Source: Bactrocera neohumeralis (lineage: Eukaryota > Arthropoda > Insecta > Diptera > Tephritidae). From it: a DNA stretch of 64,000 nt. The translations under genes were made by a program, and so were the position numbers. The stretch covers positions 72,904,215 to 72,968,214 of the forward strand of contig NC_065920.1 of the NCBI RefSeq assembly GCF_024586455.1, written 5' to 3'. Every line of letters begins with the position of its first letter. The first letter of the stretch is position 1. The notes under the pieces are model-generated. The model was not told the origin of the DNA. It saw only the letters and a list, made by a program, of their open reading frames with translations, and searched no databases. Below, one piece after another: positions 11,331 through 24,300 of this stretch.

Positions 11331-12800
11331 AAACTGTGTATTTTTCTTTAATGTTTTATGGCTCATATCAAGTTTAGTAATCACTACTTATTCATTTAAG
11401 TCACTACCGAATTGAAACTAAATTATCAAATAAGCATATTAAGTATGTGAAAGGCAATGAAACATTTTCGGTTGTTAAAAATTTTAAGATTTTTTAATTA
11501 AATGTTTGTTATGTTTTCAATTAGGAACCGAGTTTTTGCAGCTCAAAACTTAATTAAAATTATTTCGCATTTTTTAAAACAAACTTCTCCCACGGCAACA
11601 GCAACAGCCACAATAACGGTACTTGGCCACCACTCAACTCACTGAATGCCACATTGTCTATCCACAAAGGTCGCTCAGTCAGTGGGTCGGTCGGCAATCA
11701 GCAAACCAAGAGCAAAATCCACACGCCGCCATGCGCCAACAACTATGTACTAACGACCGCTGTCGGCGCTGGCATGCACACATAACCGCGTTTGTCGGTG
11801 TTGTTGTGCGTTGGCGTGTTAACAATATCTGCATGTTTGCATTTGACTTGCGCCACGACGTTAACTTGTTGCTTTGAAGGCATTTGCGGTGCTGGCCAAA
11901 TTTGCTTAACTCATTCACGGTGAGCTCTGACGCGCGGAGCAATGCACTTTTGCCGAGCGCACGCTTTTCTGATTCAATTACACACGCCAACTGCACAAGT
12001 CATCGGCCGTTGGCCAAATGCGATGCTGGAAAGACTACAACAACACTAATACATACACACATAGAAAAAAGAGTATAGTGAAGAGCAAAGCAAGTATAGT
12101 CGGCGCGGAAGGAATGCCTCGAGTGGCGCGAAAACTTTACCACCAAATTTTTGGTAAACTCTCAACTTTCGCAGGAAAGCATTGAGGGAGTTAATTAAAT
12201 TTGCGAAAATTAATTAATTAAGTGCGCTGAGGAAACTCGAGTTTCTGGATTTAATAATTTTTATTTTCAGGATAATATTTTTTTCTAAAAGACTGAAAAG
12301 AGTGAAAATGTTACTGGGTCTAGCCGAGTACTACTCTCTAACGAACTAGTACTACGAATAACGAAAATATAAAATATAAATCATAAATAATATGAAAAGA
12401 ATGAAGTATTAAGCCCTTGGAATAGTTGCAAAAGGTCTGAATTCGCACTACGTCCACTAAGGCTCTGGGGGTTATCATCGACATTCAGCCGATACATATA
12501 GTATTAAGCAATGATTACGGCCAGCCAACTCAAGAATTTAGATCTTTGCAGTCAGATTTGGCATCTCGGCGGGCATGGTAGATTACTCGACATTGTTTAT
12601 TATTTCTAAATTGGCAATACGACCGAGAAAAGGAGCTTCATGAGAAAGTAAACACCAAAAAGATTTGACCTTGTTTTGTGATCGACAGTTCCAACAGTGA
12701 AATCTACATATTCACCGAACAGAATGCGGAATTCTTCTGTAGTAATCCATACACAGAAGGAAGCTTCACACGTCATAAATGTTGGTGTTCGACAATCATC
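11330..12800. other. No recognised gene
   Basis: The part at 11590-12160 is GC-rich for this window, with overlapping frames on both strands (84 and 105 codons) that match nothing known to me. It could be regulatory or untranslated. The rest is AT-rich. Confidence 0.35.
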
Positions 12801-12809
12801 CATACTGTT

Positions 12810-13440
12810 TCGAGGTAAAAACTCTAACTTGAGAAGAATTAAACGGAGTTCCGCTGGGTGATGCCCTCTTCCCGTTGCTTTTTTAACTTCTACATCTCTG
12901 AACTCCCTCAATTACCAGAGGAAATTTCTATCACCTCGTATGTTGATGATACGATAATGACGTCGGGCAATGGAATCGATGACATGCGCTCAAAGTAAAC
13001 GGCTATCTCTCCGACCTTTCTCGCTTCCTCGCTGCACGGAATCTAACACTCTCCCCCACTAAATACACAGCGACTGCACAATAACTCAAAGATTTTGCGT
13101 ATGCAACGAAATCCTCAAGTCACTAGACGGCAGCACTTGGGAAAAGAAAAAGAAATATTGTTGGCAACATACAAGCCATTTGACAGCCTATACTCACCTA
13201 GATGCAATTTAAATTCATACTTAACCTGAATCAACCCTGACATATAAAATGTATGTTCTGCGTGCAATGACACTAACCACATCTTTGCATGTCCTGCTTA
13301 CCCTACACATCTGACACTCCTTTCCCAATGGTCCGACCCCATCGAACCAGCACGTTTCCTGGTCCTACCGTTGGTTCAACTCGATGACAACTTATCTATT
13401 TCTTACTATCCTAATGGGGACTAGATATCCGTTGCAACAA
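12810..13440 (+). mobile_element. Jockey-clade non-LTR retrotransposon relic
   Basis: The reverse-transcriptase motif region reads GVPLGDALFPLLFNFYISEL across frames, then TSYVDDTIMTSGNGIDDM (the YADD box mutated to YVDD) and SDLSRFLAARNLTLSPTK. After a deletion come STWEKKKEILLATYK, NPDI.NVCSACN, TNHIFACPAYPTHLTLLSQW and SDPIEPARFLVLPLVQLDDN. The end of the RT domain and much of the 3' ORF are deleted. Confidence 0.8.
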
Positions 13441-13679
13441 AAACAGCAGCTAAAACATTATCTACGCGAAAGCCCATCTTCAACCGGATGAGACTGGATA
13501 TATTCTACGGCTCCCAATGATACAACTTAATAGACATTGTGCAGCTGGAGTTAAAAAGAAACACAGTTTTTATCAAATCGACTGAGTTGTCGGATAAGAC
13601 TCAATTTGCTTACCACCCGTGAGCTCAATGAGCCTAATGATGGCCTAAGTCAACCCAGTCAACACCCACCGAAATTTTT

Positions 13680-15070
13680 GAGTAGAAAAGAAAAATTAAA
13701 TACTTTTACTATGAAATATCCATAAAATTTTGAATTATTTATGTCAGCATTACTTTTTCATTATAATTACTTTCAAAACTTGCCTGTTCACCATTATGTC
13801 CACCAATCTTATCAGCGCCGCACATATTCTATATGTGTATGTGGCTATGGAAGTGTGTTGGTAGCAAGCATGTCAACATTAAAAATCAATTAACGGCAAA
13901 CAAATTTCGCATAATTTACAAGCCAACAAGTGACGGAGATAAAAGAGAGTATACCTAAACAAACAACAACAAATATAACAAATTTCGAATGAGTAGCTAC
14001 AGAAGGCAGAGACACAGGTGAAATTAATGCCATCTCCAAAGAATGTTTGTTTGTTAAGTACTTAAGTGCTTACGTACTTTAGCTAAAATTTATTTTTCCA
14101 ATTATTTCCAGGGAAAATTGCAGTTCACTTTTAATTTTCATTAGAGTAAAGAGTTTCTGTTTTCTGGTACAATTTTTTTTTTTTTGGAATATGTGTAATA
14201 ATTCGCTTCAGTGAATCTTAAACAATTAGGTACTAGCCATTTTCGTTTAAGTTGAACCTTAGTAAAGGCAAAATATATATTCGCAAACAAATTGTTAATA
14301 AGAATATTAAGTTGAGCGTGCAATGAAGTTCGAAGTACTCGTAAAGATTTCCGATTATAATTGTAACGGTGTTAATCTCTAAAAAACCTAAGTCATTCTT
14401 AGAGAATTCGTTTATAATTTGCTGATGTTTTCTAAATGAAATTTTGTATTGTTTTGAACCTAATACCTTAGTAGAAGCAAACAAAAATATTGTTTGGACT
14501 TTGAAGTGATAAAATTCTAAATAAAAATTTTAAATATTGAAAAAATCGTAACTAATTGTGCAAGGTTATAAAACTTAGAACTAGAATAAAAAATAACATT
14601 TGATGATTATTCTCACTAAGGAACTAGTCAACTGCTTTCAATAAAGGAATCTATAACTGAGGAATATACTACGAAGTTTGTTCAAAATTCGTTGTTTCTG
14701 TTAATGTTGTCGTCTATTCGTCGAATCACTCAATTTTGGGGATCGTCTTTAGCTCCTTCAGCAATTTTTATCTATCTTGTACAACGACGGTCCTTTTTGG
14801 AAGTAGGAAAAATTCTTACGGAGTCAGGTTGAGTTACCACATGATTAAAAAAAACATCTTAAGAAAACAATACTGTGAATAGTCAATATAACAGCTTTTA
14901 TATATTTGACAAAAGTCAGTAATGAATATTCTGGACTGCCTTGCAGCAAGCTGCAGAAGTGTTTTATCCATAATTTTACTATGCTTTGGGCATCTGTCAC
15001 TAGATCACCTATGGGGATTCTACAGTAGTATCCTCCGTTCTTGAAACATTCTGTTAGTCGCCATGTTTAG
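13680..15070. other. No recognised gene
   Basis: AT-rich intergenic DNA. Minus-strand frames of 60 and 83 codons at 14141-14484 are compositionally biased and match nothing. Confidence 0.4.
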
Positions 15071-15074
15071 TCGT

Positions 15075-15720
15075 TGTGAAATGAGCACCGAAGACGGTGA
15101 ACGCAGTTAACGCTAAAAAAAAGTTGTTACCGACGAAAATACTACCATAAAGTGAAGTTGTGTAATATAACAGGCACTCTCATTCACGAATATTTGGTTA
15201 TGAGAAAGCTCACGAGCTCACTTTAACCAAAACAACGATGAGTTGATGATTCAAAGCAATGTTTGGAGATGGTTATAGCCTCTATATTTTAAAATGCGCA
15301 TTATATAATTTTTATTGACTACCTTGAAAAGGAAGGATTATCAACAGCGACTATTACGAAGCATTATTGAACCTTTTGAAGGAGAAATCGCCGAAAAACA
15401 GACGCACTTGAAGAAAATGAAAGAGCTTTTTCAATTAGACAATTCACCGTGTCATAAGTCAGTGCATTGGCTTCGAATTGCTTCCCCAATCACCGTATTC
15501 GCCAGATCTGGCCCTCAGCGACTATTTGCTTTCCTCCCAGATCTAAAAAGAATGCTCGCATGGAAGAAATTTTGGTAGAATGAAGAGGTGATCACCGAAA
15601 TTGAGGCTTATTTCGAAGCAAAGTACAAATCGTTGTCCAAAATTGGTATCGAAAAGGTGGAGGGTCGCTAAAATCAGTGTTTCACCATTGAGAGGAATTA
15701 CTGTATATTGAATAAACTAA
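15075..15720 (+). mobile_element. Mariner (irritans-like) transposase relic
   Basis: After a badly eroded N-terminal half, the frame at 15315-15578 gives LDNSPCHKSVHWLRI (QDNAPCHKS in relatives), then PYSPDLALSDYLL in a shifted frame, LPDLKRMLAWKKFW, EEVITEIEAYFEAKYKS and RNY. Several frameshifts and stops make it inactive. It is a different lineage from the other relics nearby. Confidence 0.8.
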
Positions 15721-16540
15721 GAATTTTGCCAACAAAATATATTTTACTACGGCAGGCTGAGGACTTTTCCATTGACCTGCTATGTTGCTCGTGATAAATC
15801 TGATCCAAAAGAAGCTTGTTAGTGTGCCCAACGAACACAAAGCGAATATTTCTCATTTATTATTTACAATATAATTTAAAATGCATTTAATTAATAATTT
15901 TAAAAAATTTAATATTGAAATATTAAAAATATTAAAAAAAAAATTCAATTAAGAATATTTAATTAATATAAATACAGCAACGTGTGAGAAAAATTTACAC
16001 AACAACACAATTGAGGCGAACTTATCAATTAATAACGGTAATTTTATGCGCCTACACAAGTCGTTGCATATATATGAATGTGTAAAATATATGTAGCTGT
16101 GTATGGAAACACATAAAGCCAATAACAATTGACAATGCGACGCGGCCTACTCACAATTAACACCTTTAAATCCCACTACAAAGCCAATAAGGGCAATTAC
16201 TATCAACGCTTGACACTGAATTTATATATATATATATTTATTAAAGTGTGCATACTAGACTTTTATAAATATACATATCTATATAAATACCCAGACAGTG
16301 CAAGCAGCGCACCTGTATGATTGACTTCATTTCTGTATGTGTGTGCGTGTGTGTTTGTAAGAGCTTACGCCGTCGCCTGTAACAATAAAAAAATGATTCT
16401 AAATGGTAAAAAATGCTTCCGCACGTACGCGGGCATATAAAAATCCGTACAGTACCCCGCCCACCTGCGCCAATTTCGCAACGCCCGCCCAACACCCTTA
16501 CACCTGCACAAACAAATGTAGGCGACAATTAATTGGAACT
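15720..16540. other. No recognised gene; AT tracts and short CA/TG runs
   Basis: No gene-like frame. TATATATATA (about 16220) and TGTGTGTGCGTGTGTGTTTG (about 16335) microsatellites are present. Confidence 0.4.
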
Positions 16541-16960
16541 GCTCGCTAGACCTACCCGACCTAGGAGGGTGTTAGCGGAGTTAACGGGTGCCACTTCGCA
16601 CGCTCACACGCCGGCTAGTTCGCTCTCATTCTCACTCACTCATTTCGCGCAAATTGCCAATTTAAATTGGCCACATTAAATTAGTCGAGTTATCAGCCTC
16701 CATGCGGACGGAGGGTTTGAGACCGAAACGGTGTCAAAGGTGTTGCACTCGTGCGCTCAGATGAAAGGTAACGGTGTTGCGTGGCGTAAAAAGAAAATCA
16801 AAGTGCTAAATGGTATAACAAAAACAAAATTAACGCTGTGCTTTGAAGGTGAATTCGCGTTTCCGGTGCAAGTGCGGATGTTCAAAGTGTTAGATTAGTG
16901 TCTGTTGGAGGAAACTAAGTGATTTAGTGCTGATTTTCTGAATTGTGGAAAATTATAAAA
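16540..16960 (+). promoter_or_regulatory. GC-richer block, candidate promoter or 5' UTR
   Basis: This block contrasts sharply in base composition with the very AT-rich DNA on its 3' side. It carries repeated GAGA-type CTCTCATTCTCACTCACTC (about 16622), an initiator-like TTATCAGCC (about 16691) and possible donors near 16769 (AAAGGTAACG) and 16848 (AAGGTGAATT). No long open frame. It could be the 5' end of the kinase transcript whose first coding exon is at 21198; this is only positional inference. Confidence 0.3.
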
Positions 16961-16999
16961 GCAAATAAATTAAGTGATGAAAATATTTCAAGAAATAAA

Positions 17000-19450
17000 A
17001 AATTGATTTATGGAATACAAATACAAAAAAAAAATATGTTACTGAATTAAACATGTTTTTTTGAAATTTTGGATACTAAAATTTTCCAAAAATGTATAAT
17101 ATTGCAAAAAATTATAATAATATACATATGTATCATAATAATATATTCTGCTTAAAATATATATTAAATATATTCAATACAAGAATTTATAATAAATTTT
17201 ACCTAATAATAAAAACAAAATGATATTATTTTAGAAAAAATAAGAAAAGATATTTTATATTTAAAAATATATGAAAATTAAAATCCAAGTGATTTCATAA
17301 TTCTAAAATCGTTTTCATTATAACTGAACGCCAACAAAAATATTTCGCTGCTAACAAAGTTTACTTACAATGTGTGGCACTTATCTTTCAAAGTGCCATA
17401 AGAAAATTGTATTTGTACATACATATGTATGTGCCTAGGTGTATACTGTTCGATAAGAATTCGTATGTTAGTGCCCAAATATGAATATTTTACTTATCAG
17501 CGCTAGCTTGCGCGTGATTAGGTAATACAAAAATATACAAATAACAAAGTGCAAAGAAAAAGTTAGAAAATAGAAATTCACTCAACCGTTCAAAAAGCGT
17601 AAAAAGCAATTACAAGCGAAACAGCTAACAAACCAAAACAACTGAGTAAACGAAAGTGTTTAAACAAATATTTGCAAGCAAAAAATTGCAAGTAAAAGTT
17701 AAAAAAATTAATTAAAAATACTAAAAAACTATGAAAAAAATTTAATGTCAAAAAAATTATTTAAACAAAAACAATTTTAGAAAATAATTTAAAAAAATTA
17801 AAAATTTAATTAATGTTTACGAAAAAAATCTAAATGCCAAAATATTATTTAAATAAAAACAATTTTAGACAATAATTCAAAAAAATTAAAAATTTAATTA
17901 ATATTTGCGAAAAAAATTTAAATACCAAAAAATTTTTTAAATAAAACCAATTTTAGAAAATAATTTAAAATAAATAAAAATTTAATTAATGTTTAAGAAA
18001 TTTTATTATTATTTATTTAAAAAAAAATTATTAAAAAAGCTTTCTATATAAAAATCTCAAATGTCAAAAAATTCATTAAAAACGAAATAATTTTACAAAA
18101 CCATTTAAAAAAAATAAAAAAAATTAAATGTTACAAATTAATTAATTAATATTAATTAAAAAAAAAGAATTAAAGGAAAATTTAATAATAAAATTAAACT
18201 TTCTGAAAAAATTTAAATAACAAAAAATTAATTTTGAAATTAAAAATAAATAATTTCTGTAAGAAGATTTCAAATGTCCAAAAAATTAATTTTAAAAAGC
18301 TGATTAAAAAAAAAAGTTTTAACTTAATTTTAAAAAATTTTAATAATTTATAATTTTTACATACAAACAAAAAATGCATATAAAATACAAAATCATACTC
18401 TTTTAAATGTCACCAAATTAATTTTAAGAAATAATTTTTACAAAAAAAATTTATTTGCCAAAAAATTAATCAAAACAAAAATAATTTAAAAAACCGATTT
18501 AAAAAATTGAAGAACAGAATGAAAATTAAGTTAATTTTTATGAAAAAAATTTAAGTGACAAAAAATTAATTTACAAAATTTAATTATTTGTGAGTTAAAA
18601 AAATAATTGAAAAAATAAATTTCAATATAAAAAATTTAAATGTCGAAAAAAGTAATCTTTAAAAAACTATTTTAAATAATTAATATAGTTTTATTTAAAT
18701 TCTATCTGTAAATAATTTTTGATTTTTTTTTTCAAATTTAAAAACTATAATAAAAAATTTAAAAATTTAAAAACTTTTGAAAATTATTTTAAAAAACTAT
18801 TTTTTTTAAATTTATTATTTAATTAATTAAAAGAAATTTCTTCATTAATTTAAATTACATTTTTATTTAATTGATTTTTAAGTAAATAGTTTTTTAATCA
18901 ATTAATTGAATAAATTAAAAAAAAAAACTAATTTAAAAATTTAATTTATATAAAAGAAATTTAAAGGTACAAAAAAATATTTTAAATAGCTAATTTAAAA
19001 AAAACAATTTTTTTTATTTAATTTAAAAAAAACTAAAATACAAAAAATTAATTTTCACTATAACTAATCTAACTATCTTATAAAAATTATTTAAAAAAAT
19101 TTTTTTTTAATTTATAATTTACCTAACTGAAGTTAATATTTTAATTATTTTAAAAACTATTTTTTTTATTTATTATATACTTAATTAAAAATAATTGTTT
19201 AATTAGTTTAAATTAATCATTAATTAATTGATTTTTTTATAAATATTTTTTTTTATCTTATTAATTGATTAAATAAATTAAGTTTTGAAATAATTTTTTA
19301 ACTTTTTTTTGGCATTTAAAATTTGTATGCAATTTTTTTGCCCAAATAAAACGAGAAATTAATTTATCATATAATTATATATAATTATAAAAATTAAAAT
19401 TAGGTGCAAAAAATTATGACTGACTTAAAAAAATTCAGTAGCTCCAATGA
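17000..19450. repeat. Very AT-rich degenerate tandem array (about 88-bp unit)
   Basis: ACAATTTTAGAAAATAATT-like blocks recur at about 17771, 17859 and 17947, exactly 88 bases apart, each followed by AAAAATTTAATTAAT. Diverging relatives continue to about 19 kb. There is almost no G or C and no coding potential. Confidence 0.65.
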
Positions 19451-19979
19451 ACTTACATAAAGCATTTTTATATAAATCGCACTAATCGCTCGTAATAAAT
19501 TCACAAATTATATTCTAAGATCTAATCGGATTGTAAATTAAACTGCCGAATTAAGCAAATAAATATAATAAGTGAAATCTTATTTCACCTTGACTCATAA
19601 ATAATAAGCAAATATATGGCAGATAAGATAAAACGCAATAAAAATGTGGCTAATGCTATAACGGACTAATATTCTATATGGTATTGGTAATTAAGTCGAC
19701 TCCTAAATAGCTGAAAATGCGAATATATACATAGGTATACGAGTACCTTCGAACCAAATAAATATAGATAGTGAAGACGAAAGTATACATGGTGAATAAT
19801 TACGAGTTCAAATTATAATTGACGTCAAACGTTATGCCAAGAGCTGAGGCAAATATGCGTGAAAATTAAGTCATTAGGCGAAATATGCAATTTGCATGTT
19901 AAAAAGAAGATTTTATTAATTTGCAATCGCGAAATTATATGCAATATATATTCCAATTCAGATTTAATATTATCAATCA

Positions 19980-21030
19980 TTCCTAATAAATTTTATACCG
20001 TTAGCTAATCAGAAATTCAAAATAGTTAAAACATTAGTCGTAAATCATAAGTTATACTTCGTTAGTCGTTAATGGCTAGTTTGAGTTTTCCATATTGAGA
20101 TCATACTATAAAGTTTTAGTCTTTTACCAAAAATCACAAGTCAAAACTCATTAGTCGTAAATCATAAATGACAGTTCATTAGTCACTTAAATTGGAATTT
20201 TAGGATCAAACTATAAATTCTTAGTCAGTTACCAAAAGTTTGAAGTCATAAGTCATAACTTAACCATAAGTCATTCTTAGTCAGTTACCAAAAGTCAAAA
20301 CGAATTCGTCGTAAGTCATAAGTCGCAATTCGTTAGTCTCTAAGATTTAAGATGTACTTATTAATTCTTAATCAGTTACCAAAAGTCTAAAGTCATAACT
20401 CATATCTTTGTCAAAAGTCATTCTTGGTCAGTTACAAAAAGTCATGTGTCAAAAACTCATTAGTCGTAAATCTAAATAATGGGTTGTCAAAAAAGTCTTG
20501 CGGTATTTTTATTGATTTTTTTTTTTTAAATTGAAATTTTTTGAATCAGTTTGACCAAAACGTCTAAAGTCATAATTCATATCTTTGTCAAAAGTCATTC
20601 TTGGTCAGTTAAAAAAATCATGTGTAAAAACTGATTCGTGGTAAATCATAATTCATTAGTCTCTGAGATCTAAATGTTAAAAAAAATCTATAAATCTATA
20701 AATTCTAAGCCAGTTACAAAAAGTTCAAGGTCATAAGTCATAACTTTTATGACTAGGCTCTCATTCTTAGTCACTTACCACATGTCATAAGACAAATCAA
20801 ATTAATCGTAAATCATAAGTCCTAATTCAGTAGTCTCTGATATTTAAATATTAAGATAAATCTATAAATTCTGTGGAAACACCAATAAGTGAAGCACTAA
20901 AAATCAATAATCGTTAGTCGTTAATCATAAATCTTTTCCAATATATAAATAATTTTTCATCAATAGTCTTTAATCATTGATCATTAACCATTAATCCTTA
21001 ATCATTAGTCATTAACTAAAGGCGATTAAT
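19980..21030. repeat. Array of AGTCATAAGTC / CAGTTACCAAAAG repeats
   Basis: TTAGTCAGTTACCAAAAGTC, CATTAGTCGTAAATCATAAG and AAATCTATAAATTCT recur many times. A clear duplication starts at about 20380 and again at about 20546 (TCTTTGTCAAAAGTCATTC). The 166-base offset includes a foreign segment at 20480-20545. Confidence 0.7.
20480..20545. mobile_element. Solo mariner-type terminal repeat inside the array
   Basis: GGGTTGTCAAAAAAGTCTTG followed by CGGTATTTTTATTG interrupts the AGTC repeat array. It resembles mariner-like terminal inverted repeats (GGTTG.CAAAAAGT..TGCGG, from memory). No partner end was found nearby. Confidence 0.4.
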
Positions 21031-21197
21031 CACCAAAATAAATGAACTTAGTGACTTCACTCCAAATATTGCTACAAATGGATGAAATCGTAGTTTTTCA
21101 AACAATAATAAAATCTACTGCTCTAAAGTAGAGGAAATTATCGAAAAAGCCGATTAAAAGTGTCGACCAGTAAAATAAGAAACCCACACCAACAAAC

Positions 21198-21308
21198 ATG
21201 GCGTGCTTTCCACGAAAGTTGCGTATATTCAATCGCGCCAAAGCCAGCTTTACGCCAGCGGAGGATGAAAATAAAGACACCTTGCTGAATAATGCCGCAA
21301 ATCCAGTG
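21198..21308 (+). CDS. Kinase coding exon 1 (start codon)
   Basis: An ATG in good fly context (CAAACATGG) opens 37 codons beginning MACFPRKLRIFNRAKASF and ending AANPV, followed by a GTGAGT donor at 21309 in phase 0. The N-terminus is basic with Cys at position 3, which could allow palmitoylation or membrane contact (inference). The composition is GC-richer than the flanks. Exon 2 accepts the phase exactly, but 15.7 kb away, so the linkage needs transcript support. An untranslated exon may lie upstream near 16.7 kb. Confidence 0.6.
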
Positions 21309-24300
21309 GTGAGTAAAACAGCAAATACCATAACAAATTTATCATATAACACATATATACATATGTACCTAGACAATACCAACCATTAATATACATAAGA
21401 GATAAGCTAATCAGATGTGTAATGGAGTTAACAGAAAAGCATTGTGAGTAATAGTACTAGCAATCAATTGTAAATACAAACATTGTAGGCAAAAGCAAAG
21501 ACTTCCGAATTTTCACAAAGGTGTGGAACAATCGAATGTCTAACCGTTTTCCTACAGGGCAGGTAAGCCGCTACTTGGTAGAAAAATTAATGATTGAACG
21601 CTAATTAGTTCGACGACTGCGATGCCAGCTGATAACAGCATATTTAACCGTTACTGTTAATTGATAAGCCAATTTAACATGTAGTTTTGTAATGTTATAG
21701 CATATGTAGCTCATATTTACCGTTGCAAATACCACACACACTTGGTGCGCGTTCTATTCTCCTGCTCAGTTGTTATCATAGCTCATTGCTTTATTTAATG
21801 GTTGTCGATAACTTGCTAATACAAATTATAGCTCGCGCGATGACGTCGCAGCCAGCAAGCAATGCAATAAAGTGGCAGAGTGTATGGACAAATATTATTG
21901 TAGATAATTAATCTTATCGCACAAATATTTCAATTACGATTACGATTTTAAATTGAGTTATAAGGGTTTGATGATAATTCAATTAGAAGACTTTCGTTTA
22001 AAAGCAGGAAAAATTGGAATTTATGATTTTGCTATGAAGGAAAATGTTTAGTATATTTACTTACAAGAAAAATAAAAAAAATATATAACAACATTTCATT
22101 AACGTAATGCTCGTGAGCGTGATGGAATTTAGGTATGGTTGCCGTTTCTAGCGAGCTCATCTGCTTTACAGCTTCCGCCGATTCCTCTCTGGCCAGGCAC
22201 CCACACAAATTTAATATGGGTCTTGCACTCCTCGACAAGCCTTGAGCTCATTGTCAGCGACGGTGTTATACATATGTAGAAGAATGACATTAAGAGCCAT
22301 CATTGGTGTTATATGTAGTGCACGGCTGATGCCAATTACAGTAGCTCATTGAAAAAAAAAACCATTTGCTTAATAAGTGTGGCTTTACCAAGCGCCTCCA
22401 CCAGACAAATAAACAGTATTAGCATAACTACAGTGTCGTTAAACCAAAGCATAACTCTTGGTAAAGACTTCTACCGCTTCCCAGCATCTCCTTTACATAA
22501 ATACAAAGCAATTAATGCTTTGCTCGCCTTCTCCTCAAGATTAGGCTTTCATGATAGCTATGTACCAAGGACCATGTAATTCACCTTTTCGACAGTGTGA
22601 AGCCGAGAGCTCTCAATGTGGGAAGGGGTACATCCAGGGTTCTATACCTCCCGGTAAATAAAACCAGTTCAGTTTTGTTTGGAACAACAGCTAGGCCGCT
22701 TCCTTCCGCCCAGCAATATATATTATTGAGGTATGTTAGCTCGTGGACGGTATATACGAATTTTATTTTAACCCTAAAAGCAACAATATCTGCATAACTT
22801 TAACACTAAGAGCTCTGGGAAGCAACTGCGACACTTGAACTAAAACTAAACCTGCGACCTACAGATCTCTTCACTGAAAGCTGAGTGGCAAAATCGACGG
22901 GGCGTCTATTGGCTGCAGAAGAATTCACACATAGAACCTTCGGGCATGGTTCGCTGGGTCATGGTGGCTTGTCAAGCACTTTTCAACTCATTAAACATTT
23001 ATAAGCATCGCTCGAAAAATTATAAAGAGATGCGGGGATGAACTGCATCGAGTTAGACATAAGCCAACCTTTTAAGCTGCCCGACCACAGCAATAAATTT
23101 CAAGAAAGGTTCTTTGCTATCAAAAAAGCCGCAGAGCTAACTTCCAATGCATCAGCAAGCAACTCCAGACATAATATACAGCCAAGTAGCAATCAAGGCT
23201 TTAATTACGCTTCGCATACCCCACTGAAGTGTCTTGGAGAAGAGGATAGCAGTGAATAGTGTCGCCAAAACCAAGCCCCATCACTTCTATTGAATACCAT
23301 GTCACAAATGCATCGAGAGCAATGAGATAGTGTATGAGATTGGCAAGAGTGGTGTACAACTGTGTGAGGTTTTAACCGCTCATTAGCAACTTTGTCTGAC
23401 ACTTTCCTATGAGTTGTTGCCTTTACAATTTCCTATCCACTCTCTTCTCCTTACGGATCACCTTTTTTTATAGTGTGAGGACCAACTGCAATGCAGGCTT
23501 CCAGTCCTATCATCTTGGAGGCCGCTGGGAACGGGCAAGCTCGTCAGTCAATTCATTTCCGGCTACACTCTTGTGTGTGTGGCATCCAGATGAGGTGCAA
23601 TTGAATGTGAACTGATAGGTTGCTCAACCGTTCTATTAACTTCTGCCAATAGTGATTTAATCTCATAAGTTGAGATGGCTATAAGTACCGTCTGGCTATC
23701 GCTGAGTATGTCGATACTTTCATTGCGATAGTTGGATTGGACCAACTAAAGCAAAGACTTCTACATAGATAACGTCCCATAGATATAAAAATTTATTTAA
23801 ATTATGCTGTCCCTGTTTCCTCGAATAACACCTTCATTTGCTGGGATAATCTTGCCTTCTCTCAACCATACCATTCTGATTACTAGACGGACAGTATTAA
23901 TTCTAACATAACCTCCGGATTCGTATGTATTGCACGTGAAAGCACAGACGCAAGCAATTCCTTGCAAATTTCGATAGTTGTAGCCCTAACGAAGTAGTAT
24001 AATCTACCTGCCAACATGTGGTAAACACTTCTTGCTCAAAACAGCTACTTAATTTATGGAAAGCTGTTTCCTTTTGAAATATAATTTAGAGTATAGAATG
24101 TGTATTTTAGGATAGCAGAATTTGGTTCTCCCAAAAAGTTTCGAACATAAAAATTTCAACGCGCATAAAATATAAAATACAGACTGTAATACAAATGAAA
24201 AAAGCCTTTGGGCATATTTATGCTTTCCGTTTAAAATTTTGAGCTTTTTATTCAAATTTCAATGATATTATTCTCAAAACACTGTGTGTGATATTATAAT

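Noticed and set aside
16690..16725. Inr plus DPE core promoter
   Set aside because: The TCAGCC initiator is imperfect and the AGACC sits about two bases off the strict DPE spacing, so only a weak promoter candidate is listed.
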